The notes: generated by a model not told the origin, from the sequence alone. Shown: positions 33,571-42,129, numbered from the stretch's first letter. The stretch: DNA of 64,000 nt from Curtobacterium sp. 9128 (GCF_900086645.1 NZ_LT576451.1:310001-374000), one strand, 5' to 3'. Made by a program: numbers and translations.

Positions 33571-34342
33571 GGGTGACACCGTCTTCCGTGCCGCCGGTCG
33601 ACTGCACGCCGCGCTCGCCGGCAAGGTCCTGACGCGCAGTGACTTCCGGGTACCGGCGTTCGCCACGCTCGACCTCGTCGGGCGCACCGTCGACGAGGTA
33701 GTCCCGCGCGGGAAGCACATCCTGCACCGCATCGGTGACCTGACCGTGCACTCGCACCTCAAGATGGAGGGGCGGTGGGACGTCTACACCCCCGGCGACC
33801 GCTGGCGTCGACCGGCGCACCAGGCCCGGGCGATCCTCGACGCGGACGACGTGTCGACGGTCGGCTTCGCGCTCGGTGTCCTCGAGGTCGTCCCACGCGA
33901 CCAGGAGTCCGAGATCGTCGGGTACCTCGGACCCGACCTGCTCGGACCCGACTGGGACGCCGGACTCGCGGAGGCGAACCTCACCGCCGATCCGGCACGC
34001 CCGGTCGGACTCGCGCTGCTCGACCAGCGCGTGCTCGCGGGGCTCGGCAACGTCTACCGGAACGAGCTCTGCTTCCTCCGCGGGGTGCTGCCGACGCGCC
34101 CCGTCGGCGAGGTGCACGACACGGCGCGGATGATCGACCTGGCACGCCGGCTCATCGTGATGAACCGTGACCGCAGCGCGCGGGTGACGACCGGCGTCGA
34201 TCGGCCGGGGTCGCGGTTCTGGGTGTACAACCGTCGCGGCAAGCCGTGTCTGCGGTGCCGGACGCCGATCCGCGCGGGGGAGCTCGGCGATTCCGAGCTC
34301 ACCCTGCGCGACACGTACTGGTGCCCGCGCTGCCAGACCTGA
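33563..34342 (+). CDS. nei: Fpg/Nei-family DNA glycosylase (endonuclease VIII)
   Basis: This 259-aa base-excision enzyme removes oxidised pyrimidines and nicks the abasic site. The catalytic N-terminus PEGDTV (Pro1 after Met removal, Glu2) is present. So are the GLGNVYRNELCFLRG helix-2-turn-helix and a C-terminal zinc finger (CLRC about 229, CPRC about 254) with an Arg-bearing turn. The GTG start overlaps lhr by 8 nt, so the two are co-translated, linking unwinding to repair. Confidence 0.93.
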   Translation: MPEGDTVFRAAGRLHAALAGKVLTRSDFRVPAFATLDLVGRTVDEVVPRGKHILHRIGDLTVHSHLKMEGRWDVYTPGDRWRRPAHQARAILDADDVSTVGFALGVLEVVPRDQESEIVGYLGPDLLGPDWDAGLAEANLTADPARPVGLALLDQRVLAGLGNVYRNELCFLRGVLPTRPVGEVHDTARMIDLARRLIVMNRDRSARVTTGVDRPGSRFWVYNRRGKPCLRCRTPIRAGELGDSELTLRDTYWCPRCQT

Positions 34343-34803
34343 GCGGGGTAGGGCGGCGCTGCCGAACCTGAGTCGCGGGGGCCGCCCGAGAACGACAGAG
34401 TCGCTGTCGTTGCTTGCGGACGCAACGATCCGAAGGACGCGCACCGGGCGCTGGTCGCGCCCGGCGCCGGACGGGAGGCTCGGTGCCGGACACGAGCCGA
34501 GCCTCCCGTCCGGCAGACGCGAACCCGCCCACCCCACCCGACCCAGAACGACAGGCTCGTTGTCGTACGACGACGATCCTGTCGCTCGTTGCGGACGCAA
34601 CGGTTGCACGCGCGCCCTTGCGACAGGCTCGCTGTCGTACGACAGCGACGCTGTCGCTCATTGCGGACGCAACGGTTGCACGCGCGCCCTTGCGACAGGC
34701 TCGGTGCCGGACACGAGCCGAGCCTCCCGTCCGGCAGACGCGAACCCGCCCACCCCACCCGCTCCAGAACGACAGAGTCGCTGTCGCTCGTTGCGGACGC
34801 GCG
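34343..34803. repeat. Repeat-rich convergent intergenic region
   Basis: This 461-bp stretch has no gene. It contains a 72-bp unit in tandem (34562 and 34634, a few mismatches). A direct repeat of about 65 bp occurs twice 221 bp apart (34477-34541 and 34698-34762). A hairpin has 16-bp arms CGGACGGGAGGCTCGG and its inverse (34468-34512). Short palindromes such as CGTTGC-GGAC-GCAACG and CGACAG...CTGTCG recur. It lies between the convergent nei and aldo/keto reductase genes. It may act as a terminator block or a REP/BIME-like element. Confidence 0.8.
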
Positions 34804-35841
34804 TCAGGCGGACGCGGAGCGGTCGCCGAGCGAGCGGCGACGCAGCGTCGGCTGCAGGACGGCCGGCGGGTTGTACTGCTGGTCGAGGCGACCGACGTCG
34901 GTGCCCGGCGGGACGATCGCGTCGATGCGGTCGAGGACCTCGTCCGAGAGCGCCACGTCGGCACCGGCGAGCAGGTCGTCGAGCTGCTCCATCGATCGCG
35001 GTCCGATGAGCGCGCTCGTCACACCAGGGTGCGCGATCGCGAACGCCATCGCGAGGTGGGTCATCGGGATGCCGGTCTCCTCGGACAGCGCGACGACCTG
35101 CTCGACGGCGTCGATGCGTCGTTCGTCCTGGTTGTGCCGGAACATCCCGACGCGCGCGAGGTCGCTCTCCTGGCCCTTCCGGAAGCGGCCGGTGAGCATG
35201 CCCCCGGCGAGCGGACTCCACACCAGGGTGCCCATGCCGTAGCGCTCGGCGGTGGGGAGGACCTCGCGCTCGATGCCGCGGTTGAGGATCGAGTAGGTCG
35301 GCTGCTCGGTCCGGAAGCGCTCGAGGCCGCGACGCTCGGACGTCCACTGCGCCTCGACCTGCATCGACGCGGGGAAGTCGGAGCTGCCGATCGCGCGGAC
35401 CTTGCCGCTCCGGACGAGGTCGGTCAGGGCGGACAGCGTCTCCTCGATGTCGACCGTGTCGTCCGGGCGGTGCGCCTGGTAGAGGTCGATGTGGTCGGTC
35501 TGCAGACGGCGGAGCGAGTCCTCGACGGCGCGCATGATCCACCGGCGGGAGTTGCCACGGCGGTTCGGGTCCTCGCCCATCGGACCGTGGAACTTCGTGG
35601 CGAGGACGACGTCGTCGCGGCGGCCCTTGAGCGCCTTGCCGACGAGTTCTTCGGAGCCGCCCTGTGAGTAGCGGTCGGCGGTGTCGATGATGTTGATCCC
35701 GGCGTCGAGCGCACGGTGGACGATGCGGATGGAGTCCTGCTCGTCGCCGTTGCCGATCCGGCCGTCGGTGCCGAGCATCATCGCGCCGAGTGCGAAGGGG
35801 CTGACCTGGATCCCGGTCTTGCCGAGGGTGCGGTACTGCAT
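34804..35841 (-). CDS. Aldo/keto reductase
   Basis: This 345-aa NADPH-dependent oxidoreductase shows the family TIM-barrel motifs. Visible are GKTGIQVSPFALGAMM, the tyrosine tetrad region INIIDTADRYSQGGSEELVGKAL with Asp and Tyr, the Lys in VLATKFHG, and the His in LYQAHRPD. Substrates are aldehydes or ketones and cannot be named. AGGAGGAACC before the ATG fixes the start. It diverges from a TetR gene across a 17-bp operator, so it is the probable regulated target. Confidence 0.93.
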   Translation of the reverse strand: MQYRTLGKTGIQVSPFALGAMMLGTDGRIGNGDEQDSIRIVHRALDAGINIIDTADRYSQGGSEELVGKALKGRRDDVVLATKFHGPMGEDPNRRGNSRRWIMRAVEDSLRRLQTDHIDLYQAHRPDDTVDIEETLSALTDLVRSGKVRAIGSSDFPASMQVEAQWTSERRGLERFRTEQPTYSILNRGIEREVLPTAERYGMGTLVWSPLAGGMLTGRFRKGQESDLARVGMFRHNQDERRIDAVEQVVALSEETGIPMTHLAMAFAIAHPGVTSALIGPRSMEQLDDLLAGADVALSDEVLDRIDAIVPPGTDVGRLDQQYNPPAVLQPTLRRRSLGDRSASA

Positions 35842-35916
35842 GGTTCCTCCTGTCGATGGCGTCCGCTGCGTCCGTGCCGTATCGTGGGCCGAACTGGAAC
35901 GCTCTTCCGGAACTAT

Positions 35917-35933
35917 ACGGAACGGCGTTCCGT
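35917..35933. promoter_or_regulatory. 17-bp palindromic TetR operator
   Basis: ACGGAAC-GGC-GTTCCGT is a near-ideal inverted repeat between the divergent aldo/keto reductase and TetR genes. A second palindrome TTCCGGAA lies 5 bp upstream (35905-35912). Confidence 0.7.
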
Positions 35934-35958
35934 TTACGCAAGCAGCAAGGAGGACTCT

Positions 35959-36504
35959 GTGCGCGCCGATGCCCGACGCAACCTCGACGCGTTGACCGAC
36001 GCCGCGAAGGCCGTCTTCGCGACGGACGGGGTTGACGCACCCGCGAAGGTGATCGCGGACCGCGCGGGAGTCGGCGTCGGCACGCTCTACCGGCACTTCC
36101 CGCAGCGTTCCGACCTGGTCGTCGCCGTGTTCCAGCGCGCGGTCGACGCCTGCGCGGACGCCGCCCCCACACTCGCGGCCGAGTACGCACCGGACGAGGC
36201 ACTCGCCCGGTGGCTCCAGCGGTTCACCGAGTTCGTCGCGACGAAGCGCGGGCTCGCCTCAGCGCTCCACTCCGGAGATCCTGCCTTCGAGGCCCTGCCG
36301 GACTACTTCCTCGGGCGCCTCGGCGACGCGCTCACCGGGCTGCTCGACGCCGCCGCGGCAGCCGGCACGATCCGCGCCGACGTCGACGCACGCCAGCTCC
36401 TGCACGCCGTCGCGAACCTCTGCCATGGTGCACCGACACCGGAACAGAGCCAACTGATGGTCGGACTCCTGGTGGACGGACTGCGCTACCGCGCGACCGT
36501 CTGA
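35959..36504 (+). CDS. TetR-family regulator
   Basis: This 181-aa repressor has an N-terminal TetR helix-turn-helix (VFATDGVDAPAKVIADRAGV, then GVGTLYRHFPQRSDLV). A ligand-binding helical domain follows. AAGGAGG before the GTG at 35959 sets the start; the longer open frame is out. It probably represses itself and the divergent aldo/keto reductase through the operator at 35917. Confidence 0.92.
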   Translation: MRADARRNLDALTDAAKAVFATDGVDAPAKVIADRAGVGVGTLYRHFPQRSDLVVAVFQRAVDACADAAPTLAAEYAPDEALARWLQRFTEFVATKRGLASALHSGDPAFEALPDYFLGRLGDALTGLLDAAAAAGTIRADVDARQLLHAVANLCHGAPTPEQSQLMVGLLVDGLRYRATV

Positions 36505-36508
36505 GGCC

Positions 36509-37429
36509 TCAGCGCCCCGGGTGCAGGCGTGACGCGGCGGTCGAGCGCACGGCGTCGGTGACCCGGTCCAGCAGGGGCGAGGCCAGGTTCCAGCGCTGCC
36601 ACCACAGCGCGACGTCCGCTCGACGCCCCGGGGTGAGTTCCACGAGCGCCCCCTGCGCGAGGGCGTCGAGACACTGGGCCTCCGGCAACAGCCCCCACCC
36701 GAAGCCGAGCGTCACGGCCCGTGCGAAGTCCGCCGAGGTCGGCACGAAGTGTCGCGGTGCCCGGGGCGCGTGACCGACGACCCGGCGCAGGAAGCCCTGC
36801 TGCAGGTCGTCGTCGTGGTCGTAGTCGACGAGCGGGACGCGATCGAGCCGCTGCAGCATCCGCCGTTCGGTGTCCGCGCCGTCGAGGTACCTCGTGACGA
36901 AGTCCGGCGATGCCACGGCGCGGTACCGATCGATCCCGAGCAGGACCGACGAGCATCCCTGGACGGGCTCGGCCTCTGCCGTGACCGCGGCCATCACCGT
37001 GCCGGCTCGCAGCAGCTCGGCCGTGCGGTCCTGGTCCTCGCGGTGCAGGTCGAACACGACCTCGGTGTCCGCCCGGACCAGGGCGAGGGCGTCGAGGAAC
37101 CACGTGCCGAGGGAGTCGGCGTTGACCGCGAGCGGGATCGACGGGATCCCGCCGGCGTCGGCCCCACCGCCGGCGCCGAGGGAACGGGCGGTCTCCTCGT
37201 CGAGGAGCCGGACCTGTCTCGCGTGGCGGAGCACCACGGCGCCGTCGGCGGTGGGGACGATCGGCGTCGTGCGCTGCACCAGCACCCGGCCGACGAGCTG
37301 CTCCATCGCCTTGATCCGCTGCGACACCGCGGAGGGAGTGATCGCCAGCGCCCGGGCGGCCGCGTCGAAGGTCCCGAGGTCGACCGCGGCAAGCAGCGTC
37401 TCGAGGTGGTCGCGGTGGAGGCACAGCAT
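36509..37429 (-). CDS. lysG: LysR-family regulator, ArgP/LysG type
   Basis: This 306-aa activator has the LysR helix-turn-helix (FDAAARALAITPSAVSQRIK, about 21-40). Its effector-binding domain is typical of ArgP/LysG, including CSSVLLGIDRYRAVAS and ADFARAVTLGFGWGLLP. It senses Lys/Arg/His and activates the divergent exporter gene. TAAGCT 6 nt before the ATG gives a leaderless start. The divergent arrangement with lysE supports the specific name. Confidence 0.9.
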   Translation of the reverse strand: MLCLHRDHLETLLAAVDLGTFDAAARALAITPSAVSQRIKAMEQLVGRVLVQRTTPIVPTADGAVVLRHARQVRLLDEETARSLGAGGGADAGGIPSIPLAVNADSLGTWFLDALALVRADTEVVFDLHREDQDRTAELLRAGTVMAAVTAEAEPVQGCSSVLLGIDRYRAVASPDFVTRYLDGADTERRMLQRLDRVPLVDYDHDDDLQQGFLRRVVGHAPRAPRHFVPTSADFARAVTLGFGWGLLPEAQCLDALAQGALVELTPGRRADVALWWQRWNLASPLLDRVTDAVRSTAASRLHPGR

Positions 37430-37435
37430 GAGCAG

Positions 37436-37441
37436 AGCTTA
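37436..37441 (-). promoter_or_regulatory. Leaderless -10 hexamer of lysG
   Basis: On the minus strand TAAGCT is followed by 6 nt and ATG 37429. Confidence 0.6.
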
Positions 37442-37485
37442 TGGTGCATCAGGAACGTGAGCTGTACTACACGACTCCGTGTCCG

Positions 37486-37491
37486 TACCGT
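37486..37491 (+). promoter_or_regulatory. Leaderless -10 hexamer of lysE
   Basis: TACCGT is followed by 6 nt and GTG 37498, which excludes the longer frame from 37441. Confidence 0.6.
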
Positions 37492-37497
37492 CGACGT

Positions 37498-38280
37498 GTG
37501 ACCGCACTCCTCCCCGCTCTCTCCGGCCTCGGTACCGGGCTCGCGCTCATCGTGGCGATCGGTGTGCAGAACACGTACCTGCTCCGGCTCGCCGTGAGTG
37601 CTCGACTCCGGGTGGTGGCGGCAGCGGTCGTCGTGTGTGCGGTGTCCGACGCGGTGCTCATCCTCGCGGGGGTGCTCGGCGTGGGCGCGGTGGTCGAGCG
37701 GTTCCCGGTGGCGCTCGTCGTGATCCGGTTCGTGGGTGCGGCGTTCCTGCTGACCTACGGCGTGCTGGCCGCGCGTCGGGCGTTGCGGCCGTCCGGGGAC
37801 GCGATCAGGGTCGGAGCCCCGGACGACGGGGTCCCCGTGGGGTCGGGGTCGGGGTCCGCCGTGATGGCGCCCGCTGATGGACCTCGCGCCCCGGCACATG
37901 CGGGCGCGACGGTCGTGGCGGGGTGCGATGCGGTCGCGGACGGGGCGGACGAAGCGGACCAAGCCGGCCGAGCCGGACGAGCCGCACCCACCCTGCGCGC
38001 CGCGGTCCTGACCATGCTCGTCTTCACGTGGGCGAACCCGCACGTCTACCTCGACACGCTCGTGTTCCTCGGGTCCGTCGCGAACCAGCAGGGTGTGGAC
38101 GACCGCTGGTGGTGGACGATCGGTGCCGTCGCCGCGAGCTGCCTGTGGTTCGGGGCGCTCGGGTTCGGCGGGCGGCTGCTGCGCCCGCTCTTCGCGAAGC
38201 CGATCACATGGCGCGTGTTCGACGCGGTGGTCGCCCTCGTGATGCTGGCGTTCGGGGTCGCGCTGCTCGTCGGCGCCTGA
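37498..38280 (+). CDS. lysE: LysE-family amino-acid exporter
   Basis: This 260-aa membrane protein exports basic amino acids. It has the LysE start GLGTGLALIVAIGVQNTYLL, an NPH motif (TWANPHVYLDTLVFLG, about 180) and five to six helices. The loop between helices 3 and 4 is expanded to about 65 residues of Ala/Gly/Asp-rich sequence (about 98-165), longer than usual and probably disordered in the cytoplasm. It is divergent from the LysG-type activator and ends at a strong terminator. Confidence 0.9.
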   Translation: MTALLPALSGLGTGLALIVAIGVQNTYLLRLAVSARLRVVAAAVVVCAVSDAVLILAGVLGVGAVVERFPVALVVIRFVGAAFLLTYGVLAARRALRPSGDAIRVGAPDDGVPVGSGSGSAVMAPADGPRAPAHAGATVVAGCDAVADGADEADQAGRAGRAAPTLRAAVLTMLVFTWANPHVYLDTLVFLGSVANQQGVDDRWWWTIGAVAASCLWFGALGFGGRLLRPLFAKPITWRVFDAVVALVMLAFGVALLVGA

Positions 38281-38303
38281 CGCACGCCGGGTCCGCGGCC
38301 GTT

Positions 38304-38365
38304 CGCACAACCAAGAGCAGTCCGTGCCACGGAACGTCGTGGCGCGGACTGCTTCCTGTTGTGCG
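38304..38365. terminator. Bidirectional terminator between lysE and the permease gene
   Basis: Nested arms CGCACAAC/GTTGTGCG, AGCAGTCCG/CGGACTGCT and GCCACG/CGTGGC form one long interrupted stem between convergent genes. Confidence 0.85.
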
Positions 38366-38414
38366 GGAGCGATCGGCGCCGCGCGCCCGTTCGGGCGCGG
38401 CCGCCCTGACGCGA

Positions 38415-39890
38415 CTACTGCAGCCCGCGGCCCACCCGGCTGTGCCGGCGGCTGTACCCGAAGTAGACGATGAACCCGATCGCGAGCCAGATCACGAAGC
38501 GCAGCCAGGTCTCGACCTCGAGGTTGAGCATCAGCCAGAAGCACAGCACCGCCGACAGGATCGGCAGCACGGGCGACCACGGCACGCGGAAGGATCGCGG
38601 TGCATCCGGCCGCGAGCGACGCAGCACGACGATGCCGATCGACACGAGCACGAACGCGGACAGCGTGCCGATGTTGATCATGCCCTCGAGCTTGTCGACC
38701 GCCGTGAACCCGGCGAGTACCGCGACGACGACGCCCGCGACGACCTGCACCCGGACCGGGGTCTGCGTCTTCGGGTTCGTGACCGAGAACCAGCGGGGCA
38801 GGAGCCCGTCGCGGCTCATCGAGAACACGATGCGCGACAGGCCGAGGAGCAGCACCATGACCACCGTGGTGAGGCCGATGAGCGACCCGATCGCGATGAT
38901 GCCGGCGGCCCACGGGAGCCCGACGAGGTCGAACGCGGTGACGAGCGACGGCGAGTCGGCCGATGCGAGCTGCTTGTACGACACCATGCCCGTGATCACG
39001 ACGCTGACGCCGACGTACAGCAGCGTCACGATGCCGAGCCCGATGAAGATGCCGCGCGGCAGGGTCTTCTGCGGGTTCTCGGTCTCCTCGGCGCTGGTCG
39101 CGACGACGTCGAAGCCGATGAACGCGAAGAACACCAGCGACGCCGCGGCGAGCAGCCCGAAGACGCCGTACTGCGCCGGCTCGGAGCCGGTGAACCACGA
39201 GACGAGCGACTGGGTCCAGACGCTGCCCTCCTGGCCCTTCGTCGGCTGGGCCGGTGGGATGAACGGGGTGAAGTTGGCCGCCTTGACGAAGAACGCACCG
39301 ACGACGATGACGAACACGACGATCGCGACCTTGATGATCGTGATGACGGCCGAGACGCGCGACGACAGCCGGGTGCCGAACGCGAGCAGCACGGTGAAGA
39401 TGCCGACGATCAGGACCGGCCCCCACGTGAAGCCGATCGGCCCGAGTGCGATCGTGCTCGGCAGGTCCACGCCGAACACCTCGAACGCCTGGCTCAGGTA
39501 GATGCCCCAGTACTTCGCGATCACGGCGCTGGCGGTCAGCGTCTCGAGGATCAAGTCCCAGCCGACGATCCACGCCAGGAGCTCGCCCATCGTGGCGTAG
39601 GTGAACGTGTACGCGGAACCGGCGACGGGGATCGTCGAGGCGAACTCGGCGTAGCACATGATCGCCAGGCCACACGTGACGGCGGCGAGGAGGAACGAGA
39701 TGATGACGCCGGGTCCGGCGAAGTTCGCCGCGGCGTTCGCGCCGACGGAGAAGATGCCGGCACCGACGGCGACCGCGATGCCCATGGCCGCGATGTCGAA
39801 GGTCTTCAACGATCGCTTGAGCGACCGCCCCTGTTCTTCGGAGTCGGCGAGGGAGGCCTCGATCGACTTCGTGCGGAGCTTCGTTGCCAT
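38415..39890 (-). CDS. APC-superfamily amino-acid permease
   Basis: This 491-aa protein has 12-14 predicted membrane helices. The APC start FDIAAMGIAVAVGAGIFSVG contains the unwound Gly-rich substrate segment. SAYTFTYATMGELLAWIVGW and FFAFIGFDVVATSAEETENP follow. It resembles the cationic/branched amino-acid transporter (YfnA/CAT) branch. A proton-coupled import function is likely, but the substrate cannot be read from the sequence. Proximity to lysE/lysG may be chance. Start ATG 39890. Confidence 0.92.
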   Translation of the reverse strand: MATKLRTKSIEASLADSEEQGRSLKRSLKTFDIAAMGIAVAVGAGIFSVGANAAANFAGPGVIISFLLAAVTCGLAIMCYAEFASTIPVAGSAYTFTYATMGELLAWIVGWDLILETLTASAVIAKYWGIYLSQAFEVFGVDLPSTIALGPIGFTWGPVLIVGIFTVLLAFGTRLSSRVSAVITIIKVAIVVFVIVVGAFFVKAANFTPFIPPAQPTKGQEGSVWTQSLVSWFTGSEPAQYGVFGLLAAASLVFFAFIGFDVVATSAEETENPQKTLPRGIFIGLGIVTLLYVGVSVVITGMVSYKQLASADSPSLVTAFDLVGLPWAAGIIAIGSLIGLTTVVMVLLLGLSRIVFSMSRDGLLPRWFSVTNPKTQTPVRVQVVAGVVVAVLAGFTAVDKLEGMINIGTLSAFVLVSIGIVVLRRSRPDAPRSFRVPWSPVLPILSAVLCFWLMLNLEVETWLRFVIWLAIGFIVYFGYSRRHSRVGRGLQ

Positions 39891-39949
39891 GGGTGGATCC
39901 CGTCATCGGCTGGCGGTGGACCCCGGAAGGGTACTGGTGTACCACCCCG

Positions 39950-40009
39950 GCACGCAAAGCGTGCGTCGGCCTGTTCGGCCTGCTCGGCCTGCTCGGCCTG
40001 GAGGCTCGG
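39950..40009. repeat. Hairpin, 9-bp tandem repeats and 16-mer copy
   Basis: GCACGC-AAA-GCGTGC is followed by four units of TCGGCCTG[TCG] (39966-40001). These run directly into a 16-mer copy CGGCCTGGAGGCTCGG (39994-40009). Confidence 0.65.
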
Positions 40010-40011
40010 TG

Positions 40012-40887
40012 TCAGTCCGCCGCGCGACGCCAGTCCGACAGGTAGCGGGCTCCCGCCTCGTCGTGGATCACGCCGTCGGGTGCGGTGAGCACCGGGTACG
40101 GCGTCGCCGGGACACCGTCGGACGGACGCACGTCGACGTGCGCCACCTCATGGCCGTTCGCGTGCAGCCAGTCCGCCATCGCGTAGTCGCTGCGCGAGTC
40201 GCCCATCGTGCGCCACGCGAGCGGCAGGTCGCCGTCCTCGGCCAGGAGCTCGAGGGAACGCTCGGCTCCCATGTCCTTGCCGCTGCGGTCGGCCTCGACG
40301 TCGGTGGAGATGATCGTCGGGTCGATGCGCCACTGCACGGAGCCGTCGGCCGCCGGACGGACGTCGTCGAGTCGGCGGACCCCGAGTCCACGGCGCTGGA
40401 GTGCGGCCATCGCCCGCTCGTCGAACTCCGACTGTCGGGCGAGGTACGTGGCGTTCGGGACCTCGACGCGCTGCTCGATCGACACCATCGCCCGCTTCGT
40501 CTCGTCGAAGAAGACCAGATCGGCGTAGTCGCTCCTGACGAGCTCGCGCATCTCGTCCGCGTAGTCGCGGGGCAGCGCGAGGTCCTCGGCGACCGTGATG
40601 TCGCCCATGCCGTCCTCGTACTGCGGGCCGATCGAGCACCACACGGCACCCTTCTCGCACACCGCGTGCACCCGACCGCCCGGGGCGAGGCCACCGGCGA
40701 GCAGGGGCTTCACGACCTGCTCACGGATGAAGGCATCGCTGCGGCCGGTGTTGAACACCACGGGGATGCCCTCTGCGGCGAGCGCGATGAGGTCGTCGAC
40801 GATGCTGGGGATCGCGATGGTGCGGGAGACGGGACTGGCGATGGGGCCGTCGACGTCCAGCAGGAGTCCGAGTCGTGGTGCGCTCAC
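40012..40887 (-). CDS. HAD-superfamily phosphatase, type IIB-like
   Basis: This 291-aa protein begins with the HAD motif I (GLLLDVDGPIA, catalytic DxD). VVFNTGRSDAF is the motif II region, and MGDSRSDYAMADWL with the metal-binding GDS-x-x-D is near residue 231. The long cap resembles sucrose-phosphate or trehalose-phosphate phosphatase-like IIB members, so a sugar phosphate is the likely substrate. GTG 40887 has GAGGAT 6 nt before it. The open frame continues upstream through the neighbouring gene but is not supported. Confidence 0.85.
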   Translation of the reverse strand: MSAPRLGLLLDVDGPIASPVSRTIAIPSIVDDLIALAAEGIPVVFNTGRSDAFIREQVVKPLLAGGLAPGGRVHAVCEKGAVWCSIGPQYEDGMGDITVAEDLALPRDYADEMRELVRSDYADLVFFDETKRAMVSIEQRVEVPNATYLARQSEFDERAMAALQRRGLGVRRLDDVRPAADGSVQWRIDPTIISTDVEADRSGKDMGAERSLELLAEDGDLPLAWRTMGDSRSDYAMADWLHANGHEVAHVDVRPSDGVPATPYPVLTAPDGVIHDEAGARYLSDWRRAAD

Positions 40888-40893
40888 CCGACC

Positions 40894-40899
40894 ATCCTC
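40894..40899 (-). promoter_or_regulatory. Leaderless -10-like hexamer of the HAD gene
   Basis: On the minus strand GAGGAT is followed by 6 nt and GTG 40887. The match is weak because it lacks the first T, and the hexamer could alternatively be read as part of a GGAGG ribosome site. Confidence 0.3.
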
Positions 40900-40907
40900 C
40901 CCCACGT

Positions 40908-41717
40908 TCAGCGCTGCAGTGCCCCGACCCGGGTGAGGAGCCCCTGGAGGGTGGCGGCATCCGGCGAGTGGTCCTGCCCGGGAACCACGACGAGTTCCGA
41001 CCCCGGGATGGCGTCGGCGGTGGCCCTGGCGGCGAGGCCAAGCCAGCCGGCGCTGTCGGTGCCGGATCCGACGACGACCGGGACCCCGACAGCGGACAGC
41101 GTCCGTTCCGGGATCGCGAGGCCGTTCAGCATCCGGACGTCGCGGGCGAGCACGTGCGCGTCGGCGAGGAAGGTGCGCCAGAGCGCCGGTCGCAGGCGGT
41201 AGGCGCTGACCTGCCCCATCGGGAGCCCGAGCACCTGCGCGAGGAACGCCCGGACAGCAGCTGCTCGACGGCCGGCCGCGACGTGCTCGTCCAGGCTGTC
41301 GGCGAAGACGACGTCGTCCGCGTGCGGGTCGACGGTCGCGCGGTACGGCGGTTCCCAGAGCACCGCGGCCGTCACCGGCAACCCGGTGGCGAGGGCGTGC
41401 AGGACGACACCGGCGCCGACGCACACGGCGACGACGGTGACAGGACCCTCCACGGAGTCGACGACGGCACGGAGGTCGTCGACCTCGCGCTCGATCGACC
41501 ACGGGTCGGTGTCGCCGCTGTCGCCTCGACCGCGCCGGTCGTAGGTGACCACACGGCGGTCGACCGCGAGTCCCTGCACGACCTCTTCGACGAAGGGGGT
41601 ACCGCGGTGGCCGAAGGCTCCCCCCACGACCACCACCGCCGGGCCGGAGCCGGCGTCGGACACCGCGATGCGGGTGCCGTCGGTGGAGACGACCGTACGG
41701 TCGACTGATGCGTGCAT
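40908..41717 (-). CDS. Alpha/beta-fold hydrolase with Cys in the nucleophile elbow
   Basis: This 269-aa protein has the alpha/beta hydrolase layout: VVVGGAFGHRGTPF near the N-terminus, VVTYDRRGRGDSG and a C-terminal VVPGQDHSPDA carrying the His. The nucleophile elbow reads AVCVGAG instead of G-x-S-x-G, so Ser appears to be replaced by Cys. The reaction may differ from a classic esterase, or the enzyme may be inactive. The upstream GAGGA is a weak ribosome site. Confidence 0.82.
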   Translation of the reverse strand: MHASVDRTVVSTDGTRIAVSDAGSGPAVVVVGGAFGHRGTPFVEEVVQGLAVDRRVVTYDRRGRGDSGDTDPWSIEREVDDLRAVVDSVEGPVTVVAVCVGAGVVLHALATGLPVTAAVLWEPPYRATVDPHADDVVFADSLDEHVAAGRRAAAVRAFLAQVLGLPMGQVSAYRLRPALWRTFLADAHVLARDVRMLNGLAIPERTLSAVGVPVVVGSGTDSAGWLGLAARATADAIPGSELVVVPGQDHSPDAATLQGLLTRVGALQR

Positions 41718-41868
41718 GGAGTCCTCGGAGGTGGGTCGACGGCGCTGCGTCGGGTCCTCGGGTGGACCGTGCGAGTCGGTTGTCTGCAGTGTCGCAGCAA
41801 TGGTGACCGTTGCAACATCCCACCTTCCGGGGGCAGACAGTTCCGACCCGGAACGGAACCGGGGTACC

Positions 41869-42129
41869 TCAGCGGTCCCGGTAGACCTCGCGTCGGTGCG
41901 CCGCTGCCACGACCACCACGACGAGGCGACCGTCGTCGATGCGGTAGATCACGCGGTACTCGGCGACGCGCACACGCCACTCCGCACTGCCGACGAGCTT
42001 GCGTGCGGCCGGCGGTCGGGGTTCCTCAGCGAGGAGCACGAGGACGCCCTCCACCAGCCGTCGGGCGTGCGGCGGGAGTTTCCGGATGGCTCGTCGCGCG
42101 TGTGGTTCGACATCGACCTCGTAGGTCAT
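41869..42129 (-). CDS. relE: RelE/ParE-family toxin
   Basis: This 86-aa basic protein has the RelE/ParE fold signature: VEPHARRAIRKLPPHARRLV, WRVRVAEYRVIYRID and a final HRREVYRDR. RelE toxins cleave mRNA at the ribosome. The Arg and Tyr residues of the YRVIYRI strand fit that type. ATG 42129 overlaps the antitoxin stop (ATGA), the normal arrangement for coupled toxin-antitoxin genes. The upstream frame to 42162 is not used. Confidence 0.92.
   Translation of the reverse strand: MTYEVDVEPHARRAIRKLPPHARRLVEGVLVLLAEEPRPPAARKLVGSAEWRVRVAEYRVIYRIDDGRLVVVVVAAAHRREVYRDR

Noticed and set aside
34562..34705. Possible CRISPR array (72-bp units)
   Set aside because: Only two units, no spacer/repeat alternation, and no cas genes in the window.
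37923..40088. 721-codon forward frame across lysE end and permease
   Set aside because: It crosses a strong terminator and lies opposite a clear APC permease. The composition is Arg/Asp/His-rich with no motif.
42126..42129. Frameshift in the toxin-antitoxin pair
   Set aside because: The 4-nt ATGA overlap is the normal coupling of antitoxin and toxin genes.
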